Assembly (NCBI GenBank): GCA_016722705.1
Contig: JADKGN010000001.1
Span: forward strand, 868,001-932,000
Direction: 5' to 3'
Source of the DNA: Candidatus Dechloromonas phosphoritropha
GTDB taxonomy: Bacteria > Pseudomonadota > Gammaproteobacteria > Burkholderiales > Rhodocyclaceae
Length of the DNA: 64,000 nucleotides
Part shown: in pieces, positions 54,345 to 62,766 of the stretch
How positions within the stretch are numbered: position 1 is the stretch's first letter
How the letters are laid out: each line of letters opens with the position of its first letter
Position numbers and translations under genes: made by a program
The notes under the pieces: model-generated
Seen by the model: the letters and a program-made list of their open reading frames with translations, nothing else
The model's database searches: none
What the model was told of the DNA's origin: nothing

Positions 54345-55991
54345 TAGTCCCTTATGACTCAACTCTTCACATTTTCTGAGCAGAAATTGTCACGCAGCGA
54401 GAGCGGGCCTGATGATTTGCTCGGTGATGCGACAAGCAGCGGCGATGGCATTTCGACCGGTGCGAGTCAGGTAATAGCGGTAGGTGCCGACGATCTTTTT
54501 GATCAACCCGAAGTCACGCAAACGCCGGAGGTATCGTGTGATGCTGGCAGCGGCCAGGTGAGGCAAGAAAGGTTTCAGATCGGCCCGGCGGACGCCGCGA
54601 ATGTTGAACTCGGGATGTTGGAGCGAGCACAGCAAGTCATGCTCGATCTTGTCGAAGAAATTGAAGCCTTTGATGCGATGCCCGTCGATTTCTTTGGGCG
54701 TGGTCAATTTGCCGAGGCAACGCGTGCCGGCGGAGAAGTCATCGAGAGCGCAAAGGAATTCCAGGTAGCGACGGTTGCAGCCGAGGAGGATTTCGCGCCG
54801 ATCGATCAGGCTGTCCCACGGGGACTTCCTTTGGTCGTAGATCGACTTCTTGACGGCCGCCAGTTCCTGGGAGGCTTCACCATCCCGGTGTTCCACCTTG
54901 CGGTGGTGCTTGAAGAAGGAAACATTATGGGTGGTGGTTTCAATACGCAGCACCTGACCGAACTTGTCGTACATCTTGACCGAGTGCTGGCCCAGCCGAT
55001 GCTTGATGCAGGTGCGCTCGATGCGGGTGGACAGGCGACTCTCAAGCTCTTGCGCCAGCTGCGGCGTCAGCTTCTTGCCCAGGAAATGCATCACCTGCGG
55101 CGCCTTCACCGAAACGATAGCTTCCCGGGAAAGGGCTTCGTAGAGGGGTTGCATGATCGCGGTCGAACGAAAGGCCCGATCGGTCGAACACTCGATTTGC
55201 ATCAGACTCCAGTGGTAGGTCTGGCCAAAGACATCAAGGACCGGACAGCATTGCTGGGCATGGCGATCCAGAATCCGGTACAGGACGTCCGGGGAAAGAT
55301 TGTCAGCCAACGGCTGCGCTTGCGCCCAGTCGCCAATACGGAGGAAGGCGTTGTCGGCCAGGGTGTAATTGATGCTGGCAGCCGTCAGTTGCCGGGCCAG
55401 CCAACTGTGGCCATTACAGTAGAACTGAAGCCGGAAGGGACACCACGTCGGCACGCGCAGATAGACCAGACCCCACTCCGCGTCGATGAAATAGAAGTAG
55501 TAGTGCAGGCACTTGCCAGGCGCCGGGCGCAGAAAGGTTTGATGGGTGCGCTTGTCATGCCACGCCTTGTACGACGAGCAGGCTTCCATGACCGAGATGA
55601 CATGAACCAGTCCGGGGTGATCACCCCGCGCCTTGATCACCTCGGCGACCACCGCTTCCTTGCGCACATGCGCCTTGGCGATGTACTGAATGCTCACCCC
55701 AGCCGATGCCGCCAAGGCCTCGGCGTTTTCCCGAATCCGCTCACGCAACGGCTCGGCAAAACGCGGATAGTCAACGATGCGGATGTACTTGGCGTTCAGG
55801 TAGCTCGTCATGCCTGCCGCGTAGCACGCGCCAGGCAGCGTGCCAGTAATCACAATCCGGTCGTAGCAGGTCAAAATCCCCGCGATCCGGTCACGGTAGC
55901 GCTCAAGAAGTGGTACGTTCATGGCAACCTCCACTTCCTGGGGCAGTACCCCTCCACTCTAACCTGTTCGGTTCCGGCTCGTCCGGCTTAG
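54345..55991 (-). mobile_element. Unclassified repeat element, copy B (intact)
   Basis: 1647 bp, reverse orientation, with the same limits as copy A: 5' CTAAGCCGGACGAGCC (ends at 55991) and 3' CATAAGGGACTA (ends at 54345). Unrelated sequence adjoins on both sides. CTA at each end could be a 3-bp target duplication or part of the element. No terminal inverted repeats were found. Confidence 0.65.
54390..55922 (-). CDS. 510-aa repeat-element protein, unknown function
   Basis: 510 aa from ATG 55922, preceded by GGAGG (AAGTGGAGGTTGCC). It opens MNVPLLERYRDRIAGILTCYDR. The central part is rich in His, Tyr and Trp (HDKRTHQTFLRP, CLHYYFYFIDAEWG, HSWLARQL, FGQTYHWSLMQIEC). A basic stretch, LSTRIERTCIKHRLGQHSVKMYDKFG, follows. 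The C-terminal 70 residues look like a winged helix of MarR type (LKPFLPHLAAASITRYLRRLRDFGLIKKIVGTYRYYLT). I recall similar proteins as multicopy genes in proteobacteria labelled hypothetical or MarR-like. Fixed-ended duplication here suggests it drives its own mobility. No known nuclease motif could be assigned. Confidence 0.6.
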   Translation of the reverse strand: MNVPLLERYRDRIAGILTCYDRIVITGTLPGACYAAGMTSYLNAKYIRIVDYPRFAEPLRERIRENAEALAASAGVSIQYIAKAHVRKEAVVAEVIKARGDHPGLVHVISVMEACSSYKAWHDKRTHQTFLRPAPGKCLHYYFYFIDAEWGLVYLRVPTWCPFRLQFYCNGHSWLARQLTAASINYTLADNAFLRIGDWAQAQPLADNLSPDVLYRILDRHAQQCCPVLDVFGQTYHWSLMQIECSTDRAFRSTAIMQPLYEALSREAIVSVKAPQVMHFLGKKLTPQLAQELESRLSTRIERTCIKHRLGQHSVKMYDKFGQVLRIETTTHNVSFFKHHRKVEHRDGEASQELAAVKKSIYDQRKSPWDSLIDRREILLGCNRRYLEFLCALDDFSAGTRCLGKLTTPKEIDGHRIKGFNFFDKIEHDLLCSLQHPEFNIRGVRRADLKPFLPHLAAASITRYLRRLRDFGLIKKIVGTYRYYLTRTGRNAIAAACRITEQIIRPALAA

Positions 55992-56105
55992 GCTAATACT
56001 GCCTGGCATCGTTCGGCATGCGCACACCCCCGCCACCGGCCTCACGCGAGAGTGATCCTGGAAGGCGGCGCGATGAGCCTCCGCTGAAAGAACCGGACGA
56101 GAATG

Positions 56106-56134
56106 AAAAAGCGGGAATCGCAGTTCCCGCTTTT
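56106..56134 (-). terminator. Terminator after hom
   Basis: AAAAAGCGGGAA-(6 nt)-TTCCCGCTTTT, with the poly-T on the reverse strand, 19 bp past the hom stop codon. It ends the alaC-alaA-hom transcript. Confidence 0.8.
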
Positions 56135-56152
56135 CGTCTCCGGACCCAATGT

Positions 56153-57463
56153 CTACTGCAATTCCTCTAGCCGAATCCGCTTGACCTTACCTTTTTGTGC
56201 GGCCAGCCCTTCGATGCTGGCAATCGCCGCATCGGCAGCGCTTTCCTTGCACACGTGGGTCAGAATGATGATGTCGGTCTCGCCCTCGCCTTCTGCCGGT
56301 TCGCGCTGCAGCATGGCGTCGATCGAGATGCCTTGATCGGCCAGGATGCGTGTGACATCGGCCAGCACGCCCGGCTTGTCATCGACGCGCAGGCGCAGGT
56401 AGTAACCGGTCTCGACCTCACTCATCGGCAGGATCTGTAGATTTGACATGGCATCCGGCTGGAATGCCAGGTGCGGCACACGGTGCGCGGCATCGGCAGT
56501 CGCCAGTCGGGTGACATCTACAAGATCGGCAATGACGGCTGAAGCGGTCGGCTCGGCACCGGCACCCTTGCCGTAATACAAGGTAGTGCCGACGGCGTCG
56601 CCCTTGACCATTACAGCGTTCATTGCGCCTTCGACGTTGGCCAGCAGGCACCGGGCCGGAATCAGCGTCGGATGGACGCGCAGTTCGACGCCGTTGCTGC
56701 GACGTTTGGCGATGCCAAGCAACTTGATTCTGTAGCCCAGTTGTTCGGCGTACTTGATGTCGGACGCTTCTAAATTGGTGATACCCTCGATGTAGGCCTT
56801 GTCGAACTGGACCGGGATACCGAAGGCGATGGCCGAGATCAGCGTCGCCTTGTGCGCCGCATCGACGCCTTCGATGTCGAAGGTCGGGTCGGCCTCGGCG
56901 TAGCCCAGGCGCTGGGCTTCATGGAGCACGTCGCCGAAGGACAGGCCCTTGTCGCGCATTTCGGACAGGATGAAGTTGGTCGTGCCGTTGATGATGCCGG
57001 CTGCCCATTCGATGCGGTTGGCGGTCAGTCCCTCGCGCAGCGCCTTGATGATTGGGATGCCCCCGGCTACGGCCGCTTCGAAGGCGACCATGACGCCATA
57101 TTCCTGCGCAGCACTGAAAATCTCGGTGCCATGCACGGCAAGCAGCGCCTTGTTTGCGGTGACCACGTGCTTGCCGTTGGCGATCGACTGCATCACGACG
57201 TCCTTAGCGACGCCGTAGCCGCCGATCAGTTCGACGATGATATCGATTTCCGGGTCGTTGACCAGCGCAAAAGCATCGTCGGTAATGTTTGCCGCCCCGG
57301 CAGTGATCTGTTTGGCGAGTTCGACGTTCGTATCGGCCACGGCCGTGATACGAATCGGACGACCGGCACGCCGGGCGATTTCTTCAGCATTGCGCTTGAG
57401 AACGGTCCAGGTGCCACCACCGACGGTGCCGATGCCGATGAGGCCAACATTGATAGGTTTCAT
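56153..57463 (-). CDS. hom: Homoserine dehydrogenase
   Basis: 436 aa from the ATG at 57463 (MKPINVGLIGIGTVGGGTWTVL), which places the NAD(P)-binding motif at the N-terminus. The catalytic region has GIINGTTNFILSEM and YAEADPTFDIEGVDAAHK with the lysine, and a C-terminal ACT domain (VDDKPGVLADVTRILADQGISID) allows threonine feedback. It reduces aspartate semialdehyde to homoserine for threonine and methionine. It lies 13 bp behind alaA in the same direction. thrC, often next, is absent; the repeat element B lies about 0.2 kb downstream. Confidence 0.95.
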   Translation of the reverse strand: MKPINVGLIGIGTVGGGTWTVLKRNAEEIARRAGRPIRITAVADTNVELAKQITAGAANITDDAFALVNDPEIDIIVELIGGYGVAKDVVMQSIANGKHVVTANKALLAVHGTEIFSAAQEYGVMVAFEAAVAGGIPIIKALREGLTANRIEWAAGIINGTTNFILSEMRDKGLSFGDVLHEAQRLGYAEADPTFDIEGVDAAHKATLISAIAFGIPVQFDKAYIEGITNLEASDIKYAEQLGYRIKLLGIAKRRSNGVELRVHPTLIPARCLLANVEGAMNAVMVKGDAVGTTLYYGKGAGAEPTASAVIADLVDVTRLATADAAHRVPHLAFQPDAMSNLQILPMSEVETGYYLRLRVDDKPGVLADVTRILADQGISIDAMLQREPAEGEGETDIIILTHVCKESAADAAIASIEGLAAQKGKVKRIRLEELQ

Positions 57464-57476
57464 GTTAAGAATTTGC

Positions 57477-58703
57477 TCAGGTTGATTGACGTTTGCGATA
57501 ATTTTCAAGAAAGCGGGCGATACGGCCAATGGCCTCCCGCAGGTCGTCCTCGTGTGGCAGGAAGACCAGCCGGAAGTGGTCGGGATGCGGCCAGTTGAAG
57601 CCGCTGCCCTGAACCAACAGGACCTTTTCCTCCTGCAGCAGCTCGGTGATGAACTGCTGGTCGTCCTTGATCGGATAGACTTTCGGATCGAGGCGGGGAA
57701 ACATGTACAGGGTGGCCTTCGGCTTGACGCAGGTGACGCCGGGAATGGCGCTGATCAGCTCGTAGGCCACATCGCGCTGACGGCGCATGCGCCCGCCTTC
57801 CGCGACTAGGTCGTCGATGCTCTGATAACCGCCAAGCGCCGTCTGGATGCCATGCTGACCCGGCGCATTGGCGCACAGGCGCATCGAGGCCAGCATGTCG
57901 AGACCCTCGATGTAATCCTGTGCGTGACGCTTGTCGCCGGAAACCACCATCCAGCCGGCACGGTAGCCGCAGGAACGGTAGTTTTTCGACAGGCCGTTAA
58001 AGGTGATGGTCAGCACATCTTCCGAAAGCGCGGCGATCGCCGTGTGGGTCACGCCATCGTAGAGTACCTTGTCGTAAACCTCATCCGAATAGATGATCAG
58101 ATGGTGTTTGCGCGCGATCTCGATGATTTCCTTCAGCACCGCGTCCGGGTAAAGGGCACCGGTCGGGTTGTTGGGATTGATGATGACGATGGCCCGCGTT
58201 TTGCGGCTGATCTTGCTGCGGATATCGGCGAGGTCGGGCAGCCAGCCGTTGTTCTCGTCGCACAGGTAATGCCTGGGCGTACCGCCGGACAGGCTGATCG
58301 CCGCCGTCCACAATGGATAATCCGGCGCCGGCACCAGAACTTCATCTCCGCCGTCGAGCAGCGCGTTCATCGCCATGACGATGAGTTCGGAAACGCCGTT
58401 GCCAACATAGATATCTTCCAGCGTCACACCCTTGATGCGCTTCTGCTGGCAGTAGTGCATGATCGCCTTGCGCGCCGCGAAGATGCCCTTGGAGTCGGTG
58501 TAGCCGGCCGCACCGGGCAGGTTGCGGATGATGTCCTGCTGGATTTCCTCGGGCGAGTCGAAGCCGAAGGCGGCCAGATTGCCGATGTTCAGCTTGATGA
58601 TCTTGTGGCCCTCCTCCTCCATCTGCTTGGCCTTCTGCAGCACCGGGCCGCGAATGTCGTAGCAGACGTTGGCAAGTTTGGCCGACTTCCTGACTGGCTT
58701 CAT
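57477..58703 (-). CDS. alaA: Alanine aminotransferase AlaA-like
   Basis: 408 aa, fold-type I PLP enzyme. Substrate/cofactor motifs: LNIGNLAAFGFDSPEEI, YVGNGVSELI, IINPNNPTGALY and the PLP-lysine segment TFNGLSKNYRSCGYRAGWMV. The text agrees with glutamate-pyruvate aminotransferase AlaA. The start overlaps the alaC stop by one base (TAATG), so the two are coupled. Confidence 0.9.
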   Translation of the reverse strand: MKPVRKSAKLANVCYDIRGPVLQKAKQMEEEGHKIIKLNIGNLAAFGFDSPEEIQQDIIRNLPGAAGYTDSKGIFAARKAIMHYCQQKRIKGVTLEDIYVGNGVSELIVMAMNALLDGGDEVLVPAPDYPLWTAAISLSGGTPRHYLCDENNGWLPDLADIRSKISRKTRAIVIINPNNPTGALYPDAVLKEIIEIARKHHLIIYSDEVYDKVLYDGVTHTAIAALSEDVLTITFNGLSKNYRSCGYRAGWMVVSGDKRHAQDYIEGLDMLASMRLCANAPGQHGIQTALGGYQSIDDLVAEGGRMRRQRDVAYELISAIPGVTCVKPKATLYMFPRLDPKVYPIKDDQQFITELLQEEKVLLVQGSGFNWPHPDHFRLVFLPHEDDLREAIGRIARFLENYRKRQST

Positions 58704-59887
58704 TAAAGCAATCCATCCTTCCGGAACATGTCCTTGATGCCGCGAATCGCCTGCCGCGTCCGCGCTTCATTCTCGATCAGCGCGAAGCGCACATGGTCGT
58801 CACCATACTCGCCAAACCCGACGCCCGGCGAGACGGCCACCCTGGCCTCCGCCAGCAGTTTCTTGGCAAATTCCAACGAACCCATTGCCGCGTAGGCTCC
58901 GGGAATCTTGGCCCAGATATACATCGATGCCTTCGGTACCTCGACCATCCAGCCCGCCTCGTGCAGGCCTTTGCCAAGGACATCGCGGCGGTTCTGGTAG
59001 GTGGTGCGAATTTCCTCGACACAACTTTGATCGCCGTCCAGCGCGATGATCGAAGCCACCTGGATCGGCGTGAAGGTGCCGTAATCATGGTAGCTCTTGA
59101 TGCGGGCCAGCGCGGCGACAAGTTCCTGGTTGCCGACCATGTAGCCGACGCGCCAGCCGGCCATATTGTAGCTCTTCGACATCGTGAAGAACTCGACGGC
59201 GACATCGCGAGCGCCCGGCACCTGCATGATCGAAGGCGCCTTCCAACCATCGAAGACAATATCCGCATAGGCCAGATCGTGTACAACCAGGATATCGTGC
59301 TGCTTGGCCAGCGCGATCACATGCTCGAAGAACTCGAGTTCAACGCAACGCGCAGTCGGGTTGCTGGGGAAACCGAGGATCATCATCTTCGGCTTCGGCG
59401 TGCATTCCTTGATCGCGCGCTGCAATTCATCGAAGAAATCAATATCGGGCGTCATGCGTACCGAGCGGATGTCCGCCCCGGCGATGATCGCCCCGTAGAT
59501 GTGGATCGGGTAACTCGGATTGGGCACCAGAACCGTGTCGCCGCGATCCAGCGCCGCCAGCATCAGGTGGGCCAAGCCTTCCTTGGAACCGATCGTGACG
59601 ATCGCCTCGGATTCCGGATCGAATTCGACATCGTAGCGACGCTTGTACCAGTCGCAGATCGCCTTGCGCAGCCGCGGGATGCCCTTGGAGATGGAATAGC
59701 CGTGGGTATTCTCGCGCAGCACTGCTTCGACGAGTTTGTCGGTTATATGCTGCGGCGTCGGCTGGTCCGGGTTGCCCATACTCATGTCGATGATGTCCTC
59801 GCTGCGACGGCGCGCCGCCATCTTCAACTCGCCGGTGATATTGAAGACGTAGGGCGGGAGGCGCTTGATGCGAGGGAAATCTCTCAT
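58703..59887 (-). CDS. alaC: Alanine aminotransferase AlaC-like
   Basis: 394 aa, ATG at 59887 (MRDFPRIKRLPPYVFNITGELK). PLP enzyme features: DMSMGNPDQPTP, TIGSKEGLAHLM, LGFPSNPTARCVE, and the lysine in FFTMSKSYNMAGWRVGYMVG. This is the AlaC type. Two alanine transaminases in tandem followed by hom form an amino-acid operon. The divergent Mth938 gene begins 98 bp away. Confidence 0.9.
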   Translation of the reverse strand: MRDFPRIKRLPPYVFNITGELKMAARRRSEDIIDMSMGNPDQPTPQHITDKLVEAVLRENTHGYSISKGIPRLRKAICDWYKRRYDVEFDPESEAIVTIGSKEGLAHLMLAALDRGDTVLVPNPSYPIHIYGAIIAGADIRSVRMTPDIDFFDELQRAIKECTPKPKMMILGFPSNPTARCVELEFFEHVIALAKQHDILVVHDLAYADIVFDGWKAPSIMQVPGARDVAVEFFTMSKSYNMAGWRVGYMVGNQELVAALARIKSYHDYGTFTPIQVASIIALDGDQSCVEEIRTTYQNRRDVLGKGLHEAGWMVEVPKASMYIWAKIPGAYAAMGSLEFAKKLLAEARVAVSPGVGFGEYGDDHVRFALIENEARTRQAIRGIKDMFRKDGLL

Positions 59888-59984
59888 GACTGGCAAATCC
59901 GGTGCGCTTGAGGCGAAAAGGTATAATCGTACTTTATCGCATGGTGCACCGCAATTTCGGCGGGCTTTTCGGGCAGATACCAGA

Positions 59985-60356
59985 GTGAAACTTCATCTTT
60001 CCAATACCGCCGGGCTCAACATCTTCACCGCCTACGGTGACGACTTTGTTGCGGTCAACCAGGAAAAATATGCAAAAAACCTTATTGTTCTGCCCGAATC
60101 GATCATTTTAGAGTGGTCGACCGCAGCACCCGCGACGCTTGGCGAAGGCGACATGAAAAAGCTGCTCGAACTCGATATGGAGATCGTCCTGCTGGGCACC
60201 GGCAACCGCCAGCACTTCCCGGCCGGCGCCCTGATGCGCCCCTTCGCGCCGTCCGGTATCGGTCTCGAGGTGATGGACCTGCGGGCTGCCTGCCGAACCT
60301 ACAACATTCTTGCTGCCGAGGGTCGCAAGGTGGCCGCCGCCCTGCTCTTCGACTGA
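59985..60356 (+). CDS. Mth938-domain (DUF498) protein
   Basis: 123 aa from a GTG start, reading VKLHLSNTAGLNIFTAYGDDFVAVNQEKY. The Mth938 fold motif LLGTGNRQHFPAGALMRPFAPSGIGLEVMDLRAACRTYNILAAEGR is clear. The biochemical role is uncertain; homologues accompany respiratory-assembly or secretion genes in other proteobacteria. Its stop codon directly abuts the end of the convergent manC. Confidence 0.8.
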   Translation: MKLHLSNTAGLNIFTAYGDDFVAVNQEKYAKNLIVLPESIILEWSTAAPATLGEGDMKKLLELDMEIVLLGTGNRQHFPAGALMRPFAPSGIGLEVMDLRAACRTYNILAAEGRKVAAALLFD

Positions 60357-61793
60357 TCAGATGCGCCCGTAGGTATCCTCGAAGCGGACGATGTCATCTT
60401 CACCGAGATAGCTGCCTGACTGCACCTCGATCATTTCCAGCGCGACCTTCCCCGGATTCTCCAGACGGTGCCTGACGCCAAGCGGGATATAGGTCGACTG
60501 GTTTTCCGAGACCAGAAACACCTCGTCGCCGCGTGTCACCTTGGCCGTGCCGCTGACGACGATCCAGTGCTCGGCCCGATGATGGTGCATCTGCAAGGAG
60601 AGCGATGCGCCCGGCTTGACGCCGATCCGCTTGACCTGGAAGCGCTCGCCGGAGTCGACCCCGTCGTACCAGCCCCACGGCCGGTATACCTTGCGATGCC
60701 ACTGGGCGACGCTGCGCTCCTCGGCCTTCAGCCGATCGACGATCTTTTTTACGTCTTGAGTCGAATCGTGATGCACGACCAGCACCGCATCGTCGGTTTC
60801 CACAACCACCAGGTTGCTGAGACCGACGCAGGCAACCAGCCGGCTCCCCGAGAAGACCAGCGTATTCCGGCAATCCTCAAGCAGCACATCGCCGCGGATT
60901 GCGTTCCCGGCATCGCATTTCGGGAGCACCTTCCACAGCGCATCCCAGGCGCCAACATCCGACCATCCGGCAGCGAGCGGTATCACGGCGCCTTTCGGCA
61001 AGCCCGCCTGCCCGGTCGTCAGCCGCTCCATGACGGCATAGTCGATCGAGTCCGACGGGCACTGCGCGAAGGCGGAGCGATCGACCCGCACGAAATCGCC
61101 ATCCGCTGCAGCACCGGCCAAGGCTGCCCGGCAGACGGCAAGAATATCGGGTCGGGCGATCGCCAGCGCGGCGATCCAGGTCGACGCCCGCATCACGAAA
61201 ATGCCGCTGTTCCAGAGAAAATCGCCCGAGTCGAGATAGCGCTGAGCGGTCGCACGATCCGGCTTCTCGACAAAAGCGGCAAGGTGACAGGCTGCCGATC
61301 CGCTTTCCAAGGATAAACCCGTCCTGATATACCCGTAACTCGTCTCCGGACAATCCGGCGTAATGCCGAAGGTCACTGCCACACCCGTCTCGGCCAGCTT
61401 CGCCGCATGTGCCACCGCCAGGCAGAATATCTCGGGTCGCGCAATCACATGATCGGCCGGCATTACCACGAGTACCGCGTCGGTGTTGTCCCGCGTCGCC
61501 CACAATGCTGCCAGTGTCAGTGCCGGTGCTGTGTTGCGGCCGAACGGCTCGAGAATGATACAGGCCTGTTTGCCGAGAAGGCGCATCTGCTCGGCGACCA
61601 CAAAGCGATGCTCCTCGTTGCAGACAACCAGCGGATCGAGCAGCCCCGGAAAACCGTCAAGACGCCTGACGGTATCCTGCAACATCGAGAGTTCGCCCAC
61701 GAGCGGCAACAGTTGCTTTGGGTATTTTTCACGTGATATGGGCCACAGGCGAGTGCCCGAACCGCCGGAGAGAACGACAGGGAGAAGTTCCAC
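60357..61793 (-). CDS. manC: Mannose-1-phosphate guanylyltransferase/mannose-6-phosphate isomerase
   Basis: 478 aa from a GTG at 61793. The nucleotidyltransferase domain starts LLPVVLSGGSGTRLWPISREKYPKQLLPL, with the FVEKP sugar-nucleotide motif. The C-terminal cupin has QMHHHRAEHWIVVSGTAKVTRGDE (isomerase metal site). It makes GDP-mannose for exopolysaccharide. It is divergent from the polysaccharide export operon at 62053, in keeping with that role. Confidence 0.9.
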   Translation of the reverse strand: MELLPVVLSGGSGTRLWPISREKYPKQLLPLVGELSMLQDTVRRLDGFPGLLDPLVVCNEEHRFVVAEQMRLLGKQACIILEPFGRNTAPALTLAALWATRDNTDAVLVVMPADHVIARPEIFCLAVAHAAKLAETGVAVTFGITPDCPETSYGYIRTGLSLESGSAACHLAAFVEKPDRATAQRYLDSGDFLWNSGIFVMRASTWIAALAIARPDILAVCRAALAGAAADGDFVRVDRSAFAQCPSDSIDYAVMERLTTGQAGLPKGAVIPLAAGWSDVGAWDALWKVLPKCDAGNAIRGDVLLEDCRNTLVFSGSRLVACVGLSNLVVVETDDAVLVVHHDSTQDVKKIVDRLKAEERSVAQWHRKVYRPWGWYDGVDSGERFQVKRIGVKPGASLSLQMHHHRAEHWIVVSGTAKVTRGDEVFLVSENQSTYIPLGVRHRLENPGKVALEMIEVQSGSYLGEDDIVRFEDTYGRI

Positions 61794-61927
61794 GATTACC
61801 TCGGCTACGAAAGCTGAATGATGAGCGCTCCGGCACCCACCGCGGATGACGGCTGATTGTAATGGATCTCGACAGATCGGGGCAGCAATCACTTGCACCA
61901 AATTCAAATCATACTGTGAATCGTTTG

Positions 61928-61957
61928 TTGTCAACCGTGAAATAGTTCCGGTATCCT
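61928..61957 (+). promoter_or_regulatory. Candidate sigma-70 promoter before epsE
   Basis: TTGTCA (61928-61933), an 18-bp spacer, then TATCCT (61952-61957), about 95 bp before the epsE start. It is a reasonable match but not unique in this AT-richer intergenic region. Confidence 0.3.
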
Positions 61958-62052
61958 GCGGGGCTTTGGCATTACGCTGGTCGCATTTCGTTTATGATCT
62001 GCGACTGACGTTTGTTCGGCTGGATATTTCTGCGACCTGAGTGGGGAAAATC

Positions 62053-62679
62053 ATGATTAAGATTCGTTCCGTTGTATCTTCCGGGGCCAAATGGCTTATG
62101 ACCGGACTTTCAGTTCTGGTGCTAGCCTCATGTGCCAGTTCCTATCCGCCGGCCCCCGAGTCCGCCGCTACTGCGGATTACAACTACAAGATCGGACCGG
62201 GAGACAACCTGAGCATTATCGTCTGGCGTAATCCGGAATTATCCATGGCGGTGCCTGTACGCCCGGACGGAAAGGTCTCTTCACCACTCATCGATGATCT
62301 TGACGCCATGGACAAGAACCCGACGACCCTCGCGCGCGACATTGAGAAGGAACTTGGCAAGTTCATTCGCGATCCCGTCGTCACCGTCATTGTGACCGGC
62401 TTTGTCGGCCCATACAGCGAACAGGTGCGCATCGTAGGCGAGGCCGCCAAGCCGCAGACTCTTCCTTACAAGCAAAAAATGACTGCACTTGACGTGATGA
62501 TTGCTGTTGGCGGAATGACCGAATTTGCCGACGGCAACCGGGCAAGTATTCTGCGCACTTCGGAAAACAATGCCCAATACAGTGTCCGCCTGAAGGACCT
62601 GATCAAGCGTGGCGATGTATCTGCCAACGTAGAGATGAAGCCGGGCGATATTCTGATCATCCCACAGAGCTGGTTCTGA
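62053..62679 (+). CDS. epsE: Outer-membrane polysaccharide export lipoprotein (EpsE/Wza-like)
   Basis: 208 aa, ATG at 62053 after GTGGGGAAAA. A lipoprotein signal peptide ends LASCASS. The Poly_export domain follows (YNYKIGPGDNLSIIVWRNPELSMAVPVRPDGKVSSPLIDDL), with SLBB-like repeats (EQVRIVGEAAKPQTLPYKQKMTALDVMIAVGGMTEFADGN). Its short form matches the export protein of exosortase-associated (XrtA/PEP-CTERM) exopolysaccharide clusters. It forms the outer-membrane channel. The chain-length gene follows 87 bp later. Confidence 0.9.
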   Translation: MIKIRSVVSSGAKWLMTGLSVLVLASCASSYPPAPESAATADYNYKIGPGDNLSIIVWRNPELSMAVPVRPDGKVSSPLIDDLDAMDKNPTTLARDIEKELGKFIRDPVVTVIVTGFVGPYSEQVRIVGEAAKPQTLPYKQKMTALDVMIAVGGMTEFADGNRASILRTSENNAQYSVRLKDLIKRGDVSANVEMKPGDILIIPQSWF

Positions 62680-62710
62680 ACCAAGCCGGGCATCATCACG
62701 TAACAAACAA

Positions 62711-62747
62711 GGAGTCACCACGGGAACTTTAACCCCTTGGCGACTCC
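62711..62747 (+). other. Inverted repeat between epsE and the chain-length gene
   Basis: GGAGTC (62711) pairs with GACTCC (62742), with more pairing inside (CC/GG, GGG/CCC), ending 19 bp before the next ATG. It could be an mRNA processing or attenuation structure. There is no T tract for a strong terminator. Confidence 0.4.
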
Positions 62748-62766
62748 CTAGTTCGGATCAAATTCG

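Noticed and set aside
54354..55991. 545-codon forward ORF over element B
   Set aside because: It is antisense to the 510-aa gene, which has a ribosome-binding site, a duplicate copy and coherent protein sequence; the forward frame has none of these.
61960..61985. Sigma-54 promoter before epsE
   Set aside because: TTTGGCATTACGCTGG resembles the -24 half but no GC is at the required 10-bp spacing.
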